NCBI GenBank assembly: GCA_020744425.1 | Contig: JAGMUV010000002.1 | Coordinates: 5,190,501 to 5,254,500 of the forward strand | Direction of reading: 5' to 3' | Length of the DNA: 64,000 nucleotides | DNA from: Dactylonectria macrodidyma | Taxonomy: Eukaryota > Ascomycota > Sordariomycetes > Hypocreales > Nectriaceae | In this document: positions 10,766 to 22,455 of the stretch, one piece after another | Layout: the number at the start of each line of letters is the position of its first letter | Position numbering within the stretch: the stretch's first letter is position 1 | Program-made: the position numbers and the translations under genes | Notes under the pieces: model-generated | Seen by the model: only the letters and a program-made list of their open reading frames with translations | Database searches by the model: none | Told to the model about the DNA's origin: nothing

Positions 10766-12701
10766 TGTGATGGTGAAGTTGCGAAATCTACGTTGCCGTC
10801 GGGACGTGAATTCCGATGGGTTCGAATTATATGCTGCTTCAACAAGTGGGGTTACGGGATTCTGTCCGATGGACTGGACATCTCGTGAGCAACCAAGGCT
10901 TCACGACTGTGCTTACATGAATAAGCAATAAAAAGATACTGATTGGACCTTGATTCATGACATGGAACATCTCAGAAGGGGGAAAACAATTTCGCAGCCC
11001 GACGCGAATCATCCTTGGCGGTTGATATGGCTGGATGATAGAGCCAAATGTGGCGTTTGAGGGAACAAAGGGCGACTTGGAAGCTGATACAGCAGCGCCG
11101 GAAAAAGACCAAATCCAGAACGGACAGCGCTTGCGTACGTTTCGATCATCGTCTGCCATGGAAATATAACAACGACAACCTTGGGGCAGAAGATGAAGAG
11201 GGCTAATATTGTAGTGCACGTCCCTCTGTTTTGACGCCTCGGCAGATGAAGGTGGCGGGGGAATGCCAAGCGACTAAAGACGGGATGCTCGATAGACGAT
11301 TCCCGTCTCTTGGCAAATTGTGGCGTTTTTTGAACACGCAAACACGCAACCACGACAAAGAAACGCGTGGAGCTACTTTGAGATGGCAAGCAGGAGTCAT
11401 TTAATCTGATACCTCGTCAGCCTCTACGTTCACCTGAACATTGATTGAATGCAGTCAGATTTGAGTACCTGCGAAAAGTGTGGGGTTACATCCTGTCGAC
11501 GACAACCGCGGTACATCATCCCACCCCATGACGAATTCCCAAAGCCAAAAACGAAATTGCGCCAGGGGCGGGGCTAAGCTGAACGGCAGAGCACTAAATA
11601 ATTAAAAGGACTTGGATGATGACGACGACTTTTGTTGATCAAAGCGGGGGGAAGGAAAAAGGCTGGGGTAAAAAGGACCGCAGTGATAGGCCGGGTGGCA
11701 ATAACCGAACATCAGGCCTCGATTTGGGTCAATATTCAAGGCGGTCTACCTCAGTGTCGTTAGATGCCATTCGGGTGGTCCGCACTCGCACTGTTGCTGC
11801 CGGATTGGACCCTCCTCCAAACTACTCCATCGTGGCCCTGGAGAAGCTGGCTTGTGAGCTCCAGTCCCGGCTTCAATGTGGGGGAAGAAGGGTTCATCCG
11901 AACTCGGACAGGACGAACCTGGGACAAAGAACGCAGCACTCCTCCATGCAGGCATCCGAGCGTAACGCACGTACTCGATAATGTTAACGCAAGCTGTGCC
12001 GCACAGCTTAGCTCTGACAAAAAGGAGACCAATGGCGACGTTTCATGAATTGCCTATTCCGAGTTGCTGGCCACGAATAGATTGGATGAGCAGCACACAC
12101 ACACAATATCTAAGATGCGTTCAGTGGCGCAGATTCGTAACTGCATATCGAATCTTCCTCCTGCAAATGAAATGAGCAATCTATATCAGCCCGGCAATAT
12201 AGGCTCTAATCTGGAATCCCCGTTTTTTCTTTGGCCACCGCGACGTTCTCCACGAGGGCGGGCCCGAGCCGGAAGTCTGGGGTAACGAACAAGTGTGTGC
12301 CGAGCGCGGGGAAAAACGAGAGATGGGATCGAGTGGGTTGAACATGACTAGGTTATACCAGCAACCTAGCAGCGAACTGACTCCATCTGCAACGTTTGCG
12401 ATGAATCTCCTCTGCGTTCCCCGCTTCATCAGTCGATCTTGTGGAGAACTGAGCGAGCGTGGAGCCGAAGTGCAAAGCTCGAGGGCGGCCACATCCCGAT
12501 GCCAGATCCCTGCCATTGTGTTTACGTAGTCATTGGAACTAAACAATGCTCCATACTTTGATGTACATGGTAATTCGACGCAGTCAAGAAAAATGAATAT
12601 ATAAACAAGTGAATCCGATGCGTTCAAGAAGATGTTTTCCCTCCCCAAGCAGGCAACTCAGTTCTAGCTCCGACACACATACTCACCTCGAGATCTTCAC
12701 A
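10766..12701. other. 1.9-kb gene-free stretch
   Basis: Open frames on both strands are short, overlap one another and lack coding composition. A GC-rich site with GGGGCGGGGC-type sequence near 11558 resembles CreA-type (SYGGRG) binding sites, and a TATATAAA box at 12598-12605 precedes the beta-helix gene by about 100 bases. Nothing else was identified. Confidence 0.4.
12598..12605 (+). promoter_or_regulatory. TATA-like box upstream of the secreted beta-helix gene
   Basis: TATATAAA lies 97 bases before the ATG at 12702, a usual distance for a filamentous fungal core promoter plus leader. The intervening sequence is CT-rich near the ATG. Confidence 0.5.
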
Positions 12702-14214
12702 ATGGCTCCCTCCTACCTCGTCTTGGCTGCCCTCGCCCGCGCCGCGGTTGCGACAATCGTCGTTAGCGACCCGTCCGACGTCATTCTCCCCAGCGACTGG
12801 GCCGAGGACAATGCCCTTCTGGCCGACTATGACATTCCTTACCTTAGCTCGCAGCCCCGAGACTGTAAGAGCTTTTCTTCCTCCATCGCCCGTTTTGTCC
12901 TCGAACTAACCATTGCAATTTTAGTGGACACGGTCTACCTTTTTGACAGTGGCAGCAAGCGTCTGAGCCATCGCGAATTCTCGACGGATCTGAATGACAC
13001 TTGTGTCATTGTCGTGTCGGAAGGAGCTCACCTTACGGCCTCGCATGTCGACATTGACAAGAGTGGTTACTCGACCAACCTCAACGAGGCTAGTTTCTAC
13101 GGCTTCAACGCGGCTATCAACGTGGTGAGTTGCAACCCTTTCGGAGCCTTCCGATTCCACCCATGCCGCATAGCAAAATACTTACCTTCTATTATAGGCC
13201 AATACCTCCACTGCTTATCTCAACCATGTGAACATCACCACCCACAATGGTGCCGCCAACGTCTACTCCTATGGCACCGACACCGTGGTCCACATCAACG
13301 ACGCCTGGCTGTATGCCAGCGGCCCCGTCGCCCACGGCCTCTACGCCTCTGGAAACGGTACCATCATCGGCCGCAACCTCAAGCACTTCTCGGGCGGCAC
13401 CCGCTCCTCAGCCTTTTCGGGAGATGGACCCGCTGGGTACATCGAGGTCTACGACTCCGTCTCTCACTGCGCCGGTGTGGGCTCTGCGACCTACTATGCT
13501 CTGGGCACGATCTACGCCGAGAATGTCATCTCGCACTCCGACAACGGTCCCGTCCTCTTCAGCGACGGTGCTCAGACCGCTGAGCTGGTTAACTGCGACG
13601 CTACCGCCGGCCTTCTCGGAGGAGTCGCCATGTTCAGCTCGTCCGTTCGTACCTCTGGTGCCGAGCTCAAGTTGAAGGACTCCAAGATCACCACCCTCGG
13701 CGACACATTGCCCGGTCTGTGGTTCGGTAACCTTATCGTCGACGTCGAGATCAACAACAGCCAAATTAACCACTCGTCCGGCGTCCTGATTTCCGCCAAC
13801 TACTCTCAGATCACCCAGGAGTTCAACCACTACGCCGGCTACGAGGAGAACAGCGCCCTGTCCCCCGCCGAAGTCACCGTCAAGGTTATCGAGTCTGAGC
13901 TGGACGGTGACCTGGTCGCATACAACGGAAGCACCATCAACTTCGCTCTCAAGTCGTACAGCTCCTGGCTCGGTGCCGCGTACTCTGGCTTTGGAAACGC
14001 GTACTTCAACATCGCCCTCGACAAAAGCAGCAACTGGACTCTCACCGAGACGACCACTGTCCAGAACCTGACTGACAGCGACAAGACACTCTCCAACATT
14101 ATCAGCAACGGATACGACCTCTACTATAACGCTAGTGCCACCAAGAGCCGCTGGCTCAAGGGAAAGACCATCAGCCTGACTGGTGGCGGCTCTGCTCAGC
14201 CCATCTCCTCTTAG
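12702..14214 (+). CDS. secreted right-handed beta-helix-like protein
   Basis: Three exons (12702-12864, 12925-13124, 13198-14214), joined over introns of 60 and 73 nt, give 459 residues. The chain starts with a signal peptide (MAPSYLVLAALARAAVA), probably cut after residue 17. The mature protein is rich in Asn, Ser, Thr, Gly and Val and shows irregular turns of 20-25 residues (for example NGTIIGRNLKHFSGG, AENVISHSDNG, LVNCDATAG), the pattern of a parallel beta-helix as in polysaccharide lyases and adhesin-like proteins. About ten NxS/T sites suggest heavy N-glycosylation. No catalytic motif of a named lyase family was recognised. The start is fixed by the signal peptide; the frame extends further upstream without coding character. 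Confidence 0.85.
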
Positions 14215-14235
14215 GTTCTGGCTAAGAAGACCAGA

Positions 14236-14330
14236 TTTGCATTTAGGATGCACCATTAATCAAGACCTATACTCTAGCTTAGATAATCCACTTTGCATTT
14301 ACAATGCCACATTAATCTAGAACTTATACG
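14236..14330. repeat. diverged direct repeat in the 3' region of the beta-helix gene
   Basis: Two copies of a block beginning TTTGCATTTA start at 14236 and 14292, 56 bases apart, and share a following ATTAATC and an ACTTATAC/ACCTATAC end. The first copy begins about 20 bases after the stop codon. This looks like a local tandem duplication of 3'-UTR sequence that has since diverged. Confidence 0.7.
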
Positions 14331-14734
14331 CGGATCATTGTTCCTATAAACCTTGTGAGATGTGTGAGTGTGACGATACTTCAGATATTAACAAATGCAA
14401 GTGATTCTATACCGAAGGTTAAAGATGAAATATGAAGGGCTTTTCCAAATACGCATAGTTTTCTCTCCATTTGTAAGTATATTCCCCAGTGAGGCTCGCG
14501 CCTTGAAAGAGAAAGAAATGATGGCTATCTCTAAGAATACAACTTCACTATCCGAGGTGGAGTCCTCGGCCGAGCTTAGTCAATTCACTGAGGAGAGCCA
14601 ATAAATAACGCCGAGGCCGAGCTGACGGCATGTAGCGGCATTTTCATCATACATAATTACGATCACAGGTTGAGACTCGAATTTTCAATTCACTTAATTT
14701 TCTAGGAACATCTTTTGATTTTTTCCAAGAGACA
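14331..14734. other. intergenic stretch before the aminotransferase gene
   Basis: About 400 AT-rich bases with only a short frame (about 70 codons) that lacks any recognisable feature. It should contain the promoter of the aminotransferase gene at 14735. Confidence 0.4.
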
Positions 14735-16199
14735 ATGACTGCTAATCAACCCATCAACTTGCTCCTCGGCTGGCCAACACCGGCTCTCCATCCTGACCGG
14801 GGTTTGCTCAGCGCCGCCACAGCCGTCCTCGCCTCCAACGAAACGTCAACACCAGCGCTAAGATATGGGCCGCAACTAGGCGGCGATGGTCTGCGAAAGG
14901 GAGTTGCCGCCTGGCTGACGGATTTGTATCATCCAACTGCCGGTGATGTCACCGCGAATCGCGTGGGCATCACTGGCGGAGCGTCCGTCAACTTGACCAA
15001 CATCCTGCTGCGGTTCTCAGACCCTGTCTATACGCGCAGCGTGTGGATGATTGAGCCGACCTACTTCATGGCGTGTCCGATGATCGAGGACGCAGGCCTG
15101 ACAGGGAAGTTACGCGGCGTGCCCGAGGATGAGGAGGGCCTGGATATTGTCTTTCTTAGAGATGCCTTGTCCAAGGCCGACGCCGAGGCTGTCTCTGACG
15201 AGAAGCCCATCAAAAACTACCCAAAGCTCTTCCGTCACATTATCTACGCCGTGCCGACGTTTTCTAACCCTAGCGGCAAAATCATGAGTCTGCGCCGTAG
15301 AGAGGAGCTGGTGCGGCTTGCGCGCGAGTACGACGCCCTGGTAATTGCCGACGACGTGTACGACGCGCTGCGGTGGCCGGCTCAGGAGGATGTCTCCTTG
15401 GATAAACTCGGCCGCTCGCCTCCTCGAATCGTCGACATCGACAGGGCTCTGCCGGGTCAGTCTGAGTGGGGGAATAGCGTCAGCAACGGCTCGTTCTCCA
15501 AGATTGTGGCACCGGGGATGCGCGTTGGATGGCTGGAGGGCACTCCGCAGTTTGTTGACCATATGGGAAAAGTGTACGTTGCATCCTTGATTTCTTGCTC
15601 TACCAAGTGCTGACATAGACTCTCATCTTCTCAGTGGTTCGTCAAGCTCAGGCGGTTGCATCGGCCACTTCTCATCCTCGCTGATATCGCACATGGTAAC
15701 CACTGGCGAGTTGACAAGACATATTGAAAACGTACTCATTCCAACGTATCGGAAAAGATATAATGCTACGGTTGGCGCTATTACCAAGTATCTCGTCCCT
15801 CTCGGGGTTACGCTCAACGCCGGCTCGTCTTACCGCTCAAGCGAGGACGCGCCGAGCATTGCCGGCGGTTACTTTCTCTACATCACTTTCCCAGACGGAT
15901 TCCCCACGGCTGATGCGCTGGCCACCTGGGCCAAAACATCACAGGCGCTCACTATTGCTCCCGGCTCAATCTTCACGGTCCGCGGCGACGAGGGCAGCGA
16001 TCAGCGCTCGCGGACGACCTTTGGACGCGGTGCGCGGTTATCGTGGGCGTGGAATGACGAGAATATCATCGTTGAAGGGATCCAAAGACTTGCGGTGGTA
16101 GTACAAGATGCATTGGATGGAAAGGTTCAGCAGAATGAAGGCGGCGAGCAGAGTTTCTTGGCCGCCATGGCACGCATTGATATCGCAACTACGGCATGA
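14735..16199 (+). CDS. PLP-dependent class I/II aminotransferase (YER152C-like)
   Basis: Two exons, 14735-15573 and 15635-16199, joined over a 61-nt intron (GTACGT...TCAG), give 467 residues. Fold-type I landmarks are in order: RYGPQLGGDGLRKGVAAWL in the N-terminal region, GITGGASVNL (PLP phosphate/ring contact), PTFSNPSG near 174-181 with the pyridine-contact Asn, DDVYD with Asp206 and Tyr209, and GSFSKIVAPGMRVGW with the Schiff-base lysine at about K256 and Arg263. The C-terminal domain GGYFLYITFPDG continues the family pattern. The layout fits the fungal group related to yeast YER152C and 2-aminoadipate or aromatic aminotransferases. The substrate is not determined. It converges with the Zn2Cys6 gene downstream. 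Confidence 0.88.
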
Positions 16200-16646
16200 G
16201 CATGTCAACACCTTGCAGCGTGAGAGGCAGCATTTAGGTAAGAAAAACAAACAAATAAACGTCAGGAAAAGCTGAAGAGTCTCTCCTTCAGGATGTTGAC
16301 CTTCAAATTTCACCCTATTGTTACATTTGGTCACCGCTCAGTCATGCCAGAGGTTAATTCCAGCCCTTTCACTGGCCTTAAGGAATGGATAACGTATCCA
16401 ACGCAATCTTCACATAATAGAAGTCCCTATTTTATGACAACAGCTTGAAGCTTCCATAGCCCCATTCCAAGATTCCCAAAGCTTTCCATTGTAGCTAGAG
16501 TATCACCCTGTTCGCCTGTGAACCTGACTAGCCCATCGCGTTTGCCCCATCATGTCGTATAATCAATTCCATCTTGAAGCGCAACATGATCAGAAACAAA
16601 AAAGCAACGGCCTCCTAGCTTAATACAGAGTGCGCAGATAACCAAT
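16200..16646. other. intergenic stretch between convergent genes
   Basis: About 450 bases between the stops of the aminotransferase and the Zn2Cys6 regulator. No coding frame of note and no repeat was seen; it should hold both 3' UTRs. Confidence 0.45.
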
Positions 16647-19544
16647 CTAGGGATATACGTCGCCGGTAAAAATCCAGTCCAGGTCGATGCCCGCGTTGAT
16701 ATCTACCGGTCCAGTGTGGCCCAAAAAGCTAGGCGGCTGTGGCCGCGGAGGCGACTGGTCCTGTTGATCTTGCGTCAAGGTGCGGCTCTCATCGAGAGAC
16801 GACCGCGTGCGTTTTCTCGATAGCTGGTAGTCCTGCGAGTCCGTCGGCGACGGCTTCCGGCCCCGAGCCGTCCGTCCGCGGAGCTCCCACTGCCGCTGCA
16901 GCAGGACTAGAAAGTCCTTGGCCCTCTTGGAGCTCTCCCACGTCGCGCCGAACTCGTCTAGCGCCCGGAAGCACGCGCTCAGGTGCAGGCCGACGTCAGT
17001 GGCGGTATATCGCTTAAAGTTGGTGACGTTGGCAAAAATCAGTAGCAGAGCCGCCGAGCAGGCGATGCCGACGCCCTGGATGTTCATGCGGCGCAAGGCG
17101 TAGCGCCCTTCGTAGATCTGTAGCAGCTTTGCGATGGCGTAGGCTGATTCGATGCACATCATGCGGGCGTGTGACGAGCCTGGGCCCTGGGGCGGAGAGG
17201 GTTGTGCGTAAGTTCTCGACATCCACGGTCGGTGGGCGTGGATGATATTCTGGTGATATTGCATACTAAGGTATTGTGAGTCCAAAGAGAAGGGGAAATG
17301 AGTTGAGATATCTTACTGAAGCAGGATGACGTGAGGTAGATATGATGTTTCGCGGTCATCTAGGTCGACTTGTAGCACTAACGGAAGATTCGCCTGCCAG
17401 TTGAGCAGCGCCTCAACGGTAATGACATTCAGCTCCTGGAGCGAACTGGAAGAAATAGTCGTGTTTCCATATCTGCAATCCAGTCAAAAACTTCACACTT
17501 AATGAGAACAGGCAAACAGGCTTACAAAGCGTATCCTAGCGGGGCCATGATCTCGCCCAACAGGACCCGCTGCCGGTGCAATTCGTTTGTATAGTCAGGC
17601 AGCGGAGTACTTTCTTCAAACGACCGAGGAGATACATACGGGAACCACTGGCCGCAGGACTCAGGGCGTGTGTCTCCGCAGGGTTTCGAGACCGTCACGT
17701 CCTCCATGTTGATGCGGAACGGGCGTCCGAGGTAGAAGCTCCACATGCTGGTTCGGATGTTAGGGAAGAAGTGATCGATGGGAGGGATGGCTTACTGGTC
17801 GATGGTGTATGCGCCCCAGAAGACGTCTCGCCTGAGATCTGCTTCGGCTTGAGTGAGAGCCTTCTTGGCAACATACTGAGTCAGATCGCAGTGGAGAGCC
17901 AGGTCAAAAGCCAAGCGCATGGCCATTCCTACAGATTGTTAGACTGAATAGGCTTGCTCGTATTCAAGACGCCATACCGCTATACAGCCATCCGCGAGCG
18001 TCTCTCTTGCAGCCAATGTCGTGGCTACTTAGGACGACCATCGCTTGAACTGTTGCCACACAAGGGCAGTCCAGTTCAATTTCAAGTAATGCCTTGGCTC
18101 TGTCCGCAAAGAAGTCGGACAGGGATTTTGGGAACGTTACGAAAGTCGGGTGGTGTCGAGATTCAAACGCTGCGCCTAGGGAGCATCTTCTTCATGTCAG
18201 TACCGTCTCTTCCGATATTTCTCTATAAGTTGGGCGTGGTACTGACATTGCGTTTAGCAGGGCCTCTGAGTAATATGGTGTATCTTCTTGGTTGTCAGTC
18301 CAGGTAATTTTTGCGGTCTCAAACATCTCCCGGTTCACAACATGGAACGCTGGGTCTTGCCAAGTGAAGTAGAGGTTGGTGAGATGCGTCTCCAATTCAA
18401 GAGGTACTGCCTTTCCAACCCCTAGGCAGTCGAGGTACTCTTGCCCGTCATTGCGAACTGTGCGGTGAACGGTGAGGTTATCGGGCGCGGGCATCTGCAC
18501 AAGGTTGAAGTTTGACGTGGGACCATAGTAGCGAACTTGTCCTCCGGGGCCTATCTGTAGGGATCCAATCCGATCAGAGAGCTGTTCCACGAGGGCTTCT
18601 GTGCTCTCCGTGTCACTGGCAGCGTCGTCAGGGTTCACCGGTTCCGTAGGAAGTCGAATGCGTTCTTTCACCCCCTCCGAGCCTACTGCTGAGAAGCTTA
18701 TCATGTCCCCAAAGAAACCTGCTTCAAGGGGGAAATCTGATTGAAAGCTGAAGCCGGCATCTCCGTTATTCCAGTCAGCCGTTGGGAGGGATGCCGAAAG
18801 CTGATCATGGGGCGTAGGCTCCCCGAGTAGATTCATGTCATCTGACGCATGGGTGTGATTTGAAGCTGTTTTTGCGACTTGGATCGAAGGGAGTATGCCG
18901 TCGCTCAATCTAGCCCACGGCGTGAGGGACTCCGGGGCTGGAGGCTGCACTGCCGTCCTCGTGTTGTTTTCCTGGTTTGTAGGTGAAGGCTCCCCTGTTT
19001 GAACGTTATGGGAAGACTGCTTGGGCGATGTCCTGGTATTTGATGCCGCCTTGTTCGAGGCATCCCTGCTAGCATACGTGTGAGTGAGCTTTAAATGACC
19101 CAGTACTTTGACCAAGGCGACCTGTTCGTCCTCGGGCATGAGGGGAGGCTGGAGGGAGTTGTCCTGGATGAAGTTGCAGAGCTGCTCGATGCGACCCGAG
19201 AGAAGCTCAATAGCAACCCGCAGTGAAAGCCTTCTCATGGTCAGTCTCATCAGACACGGACGACGGGATGAGCGGCACGGCATACTTGCGCTTGTCATCG
19301 CCGGCCTGATATCGACATTCTTTGCCCTTGTTCTTGCAGTTTGAGCAGATTGGAGATAGGCCATCGCACTGTTGGAGCGTTAGAGAAATATCCACATGAC
19401 ATTGGACCAGATCCTATGTTAGAGCCAGAAGTGGTATCGGCGCCTAGGTATTCCACTCACCTTGACCTTGCTTTCGCGGCACGACACGCAGGCGGTGGTG
19501 ACATGCTTCCTGCGCGACGGGGCGCCTGGCGCAGACGAAGGCAT
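16647..19544 (-). CDS. Zn2Cys6 transcription factor with fungal-specific regulatory domain
   Basis: Eight exons on the minus strand (19544-19461, 19368-19286, 19230-18247, 18186-17978, 17928-17796, 17747-17526, 17472-17317, 17265-16647) give 829 residues with every junction frame-keeping. The binuclear zinc cluster is C19-x2-C-x6-C29-x6-C36-x2-C-x6-C46, and the first intron falls between Lys28 and Cys29, inside the cluster. A linker ending RVAIELLSGRIEQLCNFI follows, then a long acidic Ser/Thr-rich region. The middle-homology domain is clear (DFFADRAKALLEIEL, ATVQAMVVLSSHD, RDARGWLYSGMAMRLAFDL, FWGAYTIDHMWSFYLGRPF). It is a nuclear DNA-binding regulator of the nirA-like architecture. The upstream ATG at 19700 is in frame, so a longer N-terminus is possible. 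Targets are unknown. Confidence 0.88.
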
Positions 19545-20039
19545 AGTATCTCCCACAGTCTTGTGCGCCTCTTGTGCTTGAATTCTCGACAAAATGTAGC
19601 TCTTGCTTTGGTTTGTTTCGGCGCAAGGGGGGAGCAAGCAGAACGAGAGAGGTGGAGGAGGGTGGAGAGTTCCAGGTTTGCGGAATGGGCGCGACTCCAC
19701 ACTGTGCTACAAGGTCCTTATGTACTACGAGTAGCGTCTGATTAGACCGTTATGCGGGGAAATGGTGGAGGCGAGGACGTGACTCGTGAACTGAAGGTCT
19801 CGTGGTTGTTCGAGTATTTATTGCATTAGTCGAGAAATGGCAATGGGAATTGTGTGGGGGTTAGATCTAGTCATTGCATTTGTTCTCGCTCAGACTTCGG
19901 TGCACAGTCATGTCCTAAACTATCGAGCTCAGCTCTGTCGCGAATGTTCTACCATGTATCTCCAGTCACACTTTTCAGCTTGCTTGCTTTTTAGTTCAAC
20001 CGCTACCTCAATCATGGCCAGGGGCACCACACGTCGACC
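19545..20039. other. intergenic stretch upstream of the Zn2Cys6 gene
   Basis: About 500 bases. It contains the probable promoter of the minus-strand regulator and one short plus-strand frame with a hydrophobic start but no further support. No other feature was recognised. Confidence 0.4.
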
Positions 20040-20050
20040 TGCTTGCAACC

Positions 20051-20620
20051 TCAACCGGGCCGATAGATGGCAGCTGCACTGTAAGATTCAAGATCATTCC
20101 GGTCTCCCATTCTTCGCATGGGCGGCTCGTTGTTCATGATGTTGCCTAGGAAGGGGTATTTATTGCACAAATCTAGCGTCATGTCGGTCGCCATGTAACT
20201 GCATTTGCACATTAGAAACAGAGTGTTAAAACAGAAGGACACTGGATGTAGACTTACCCAGGAGAAATGCTGTTGACGCGGATTCCCTTGCCCACGAGCT
20301 CGGTGCCTAGAGCCTTCGCTAGAGCAACGACCGCGCCTTTACGTGCGTAGTACTCGCCGGTTGTCTGGCCCTTGCTGGCGACGTAACGCGGCGATGAATC
20401 CGATCAACACGATGGAGCCTTTACACGGGTTGAACTCGGTGGGCTCTTTGCTTGTCCATCCGGATGGCGGCCAATTGTCCTGCGTAGTACGTACCGTGCA
20501 GACCTGTAGGTTCTCCCGCCCGTACGTGCTGCAGGACAGCCAGCCTGTAGTTACCTGGAGAGGCTGTCGATGCTGCCGCGCCAGAACGGTAAGCCCCATT
20601 TTAGAAGGATGAATGAACTG
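20051..20620 (-). pseudogene. decayed short-chain dehydrogenase/reductase (SDR)
   Basis: Pieces of an SDR lie in order on the minus strand but in different frames. GLHGTYYAGQLAAIRMD marks the helix before the catalytic serine strand. GSIVLIGFIA is that strand. YYARKGAVVALAKALGTEL contains a Tyr-x3-Lys-type catalytic motif. GIRVNSISPG ends at a good GTAAGT donor, and YMATDMTLDLCNKYPF with NEPPMRRMGDRNDL follows a TGCAG acceptor. Frameshifts separate these pieces, an in-frame TAA lies before GSIVLIG, the N-terminal NAD-binding half is not recognisable, and the last ~25 residues end in an unrelated frame with a stop. The family resembles fungal mannitol/sorbose-type SDRs. I infer a once spliced gene now broken. 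Confidence 0.7.
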
Positions 20621-21592
20621 CCCAAGAAATTTACCCAATAGTCTTTCCAATGCGAATTTGAGTTGTTGGGTGGTCTCGTTAGGTTCGTCGTCGGTACCTA
20701 CCAACCTACCCACCTAAGGTGCCTATGGTTGAGGAAGTACCGCGGCCCCACAGCAGGCAGCAGAGCCAGCCTCGGCAGGTATAAAGCAGCGTTTCCCAGG
20801 CTCTCATTCCATTTTCCTTTCTGCATCAGCGGGACAACGGCGGCCGGGGGTTCAATGTGTGATTTAATCTGTTCTTTCCAATTTTGACCAATGATGAGCT
20901 TGGCACAAGAGAGCATTGCAAATAGGACGAACACCTACTGCATAGCCAAACATGATGCAATCAAGTTAACTGAGGTCGGCGATTTCCTTAAACACGGAGA
21001 TCTTTCATTTGTCGGGATGGAAAGTAGCATAGAGGGCATATCCTGATTGCAGAAACGCAATGGCTAAGAGGGAGGCGTGAAGGGAACTGTTTGGGCAGGG
21101 GCACCTACTGTGTAATGTTTGGAGGAGCAAGTCGCGAGCTGCCAGTCTGTGCTTGCTCTCCACTAATGGAGGTACTCGGGAATCTCTGACTTTATGCTCG
21201 GAAAGAATGAAATTTCCTCGGCTGATGTCTCTTTCATTGTGCCTTCCATGGCCTATTACGTGATTGCTAGAAGGTTGGTGTCGCCTGCAATAACAGCGTT
21301 TTCAGATATTCTCAGTAGTAGGCTAGTGGGGTGTGCCTACGCCAGGATGAGCCAGAGGATGTAAGACCTTCCTAGAAACCACTACAGCTCTACTTAGGTC
21401 CTTCTCATGACGTTCTTTCCACGTTTGGTAGTTGATGTTGGCTCCTGCTCACATCGTCAGGTCCGTCAATAAAAGGACCCAAACACGTCCTCGATTCTCT
21501 CTTGATCATCTCTCGAACAAGACATCCTCTCGCCACAGCCACTCTTGTTCAGCATGATCTCTTGAGTTCATCTCACATTCTACTTTCTGCTC

Positions 21593-21658
21593 TCGATGTT
21601 GTCCATGTTCTCGATGCTCTTGATGCTCTCAATGTTGTCGATGCTATCGATGCTCTGC
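21593..21658. repeat. imperfect minisatellite of CTCGATGTT/GATGCT-type units
   Basis: About seven units of 9-12 bases sharing the core GATG(C/T)T, preceded by CTC or TC, run head to tail. Unit length varies, so this is an imperfect minisatellite and not a microsatellite. Confidence 0.65.
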
Positions 21659-22262
21659 GTCCAGGACATCCATGACGTCCTCCGTCCTCTCCGTCCCCCC
21701 CGTCCACGACCCGCGTGATTGTTCTTTCTCAGGTCTAATCGAATCCAGAGTCTTCATATCAATGTGCGTGTACCCTATGTTGCAAAAGTTCACACCCTGA
21801 GAGGGGTGGGACGGGCGTATTTCCCACTGTTATTTTTTCAGCGTTGCTTTTTTTGTTTTTTTGCGATCATTGCCCTGCCCCCTCCCACCCCTCGAGGACG
21901 AAACATAAGAACAGTCTCAGGGAACAGCACAAGTCGTCAGCTTAGGCTGACGCAGTGAAACCGGGACATCATCCCTTAGGAACGGACACACGGCCGGCCT
22001 TCAAGCATAACCCTAGTCCACGACTACGAGGCATCACGGCATCATCCTCCATGCAACTCTCAAATGTCTGCTCTGGGCACACGATTGAGACCTCAACACG
22101 TGAGCAACACATCCCAGTATCAGCTTGCGTGTGTCGCCTCCAAACCCAGCTCTTCGAACAGCTCTCTGGTCTCGACTTGGAACATCATATCAAAAGCCTC
22201 GGTCTTCAAGCAACACACCCTCGCGTTCACTTGCGATCATAGTCTGCAAGCCTAGCCTACCA

Positions 22263-22455
22263 TCGAGCCTCATGCCCGAGTTCTATGTTGTGAGTAGACC
22301 TCATCTCCGTGTCTAATCATGCTGACCGCGGCTCCAAGCTCCATCGTCTGCAATTCTAGACTACTGTTAAACCTCGTGTCCGAGTTGTACATTGTGAGTT
22401 GACATCATCCCCGTGTCCGGCCATGCTAACCGCTGATCCAAGCTTTATCGCGCAG
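22263..22455. repeat. diverged tandem duplication of about 115 bp
   Basis: Two copies share a CCTC(A/G)TG(C/T)CCGAGTT start, a TTGTGAGT block, a C(G)TGTC segment, CATGCT(G/A)ACCGC and a TCCAAGC end. The second copy begins near 22373. Roughly three quarters of positions agree by eye. It lies in otherwise gene-free sequence and may be the remnant of a longer array. Confidence 0.65.

Noticed and set aside
13408..14256. 282-codon minus-strand frame
   Set aside because: Antisense shadow of the beta-helix gene; G/C-ending codons there open the opposite strand.
14735..19544. Idea that the aminotransferase and the first regulator belong to a secondary-metabolite cluster
   Set aside because: No polyketide synthase, peptide synthetase, terpene synthase or transporter occurs in the window.
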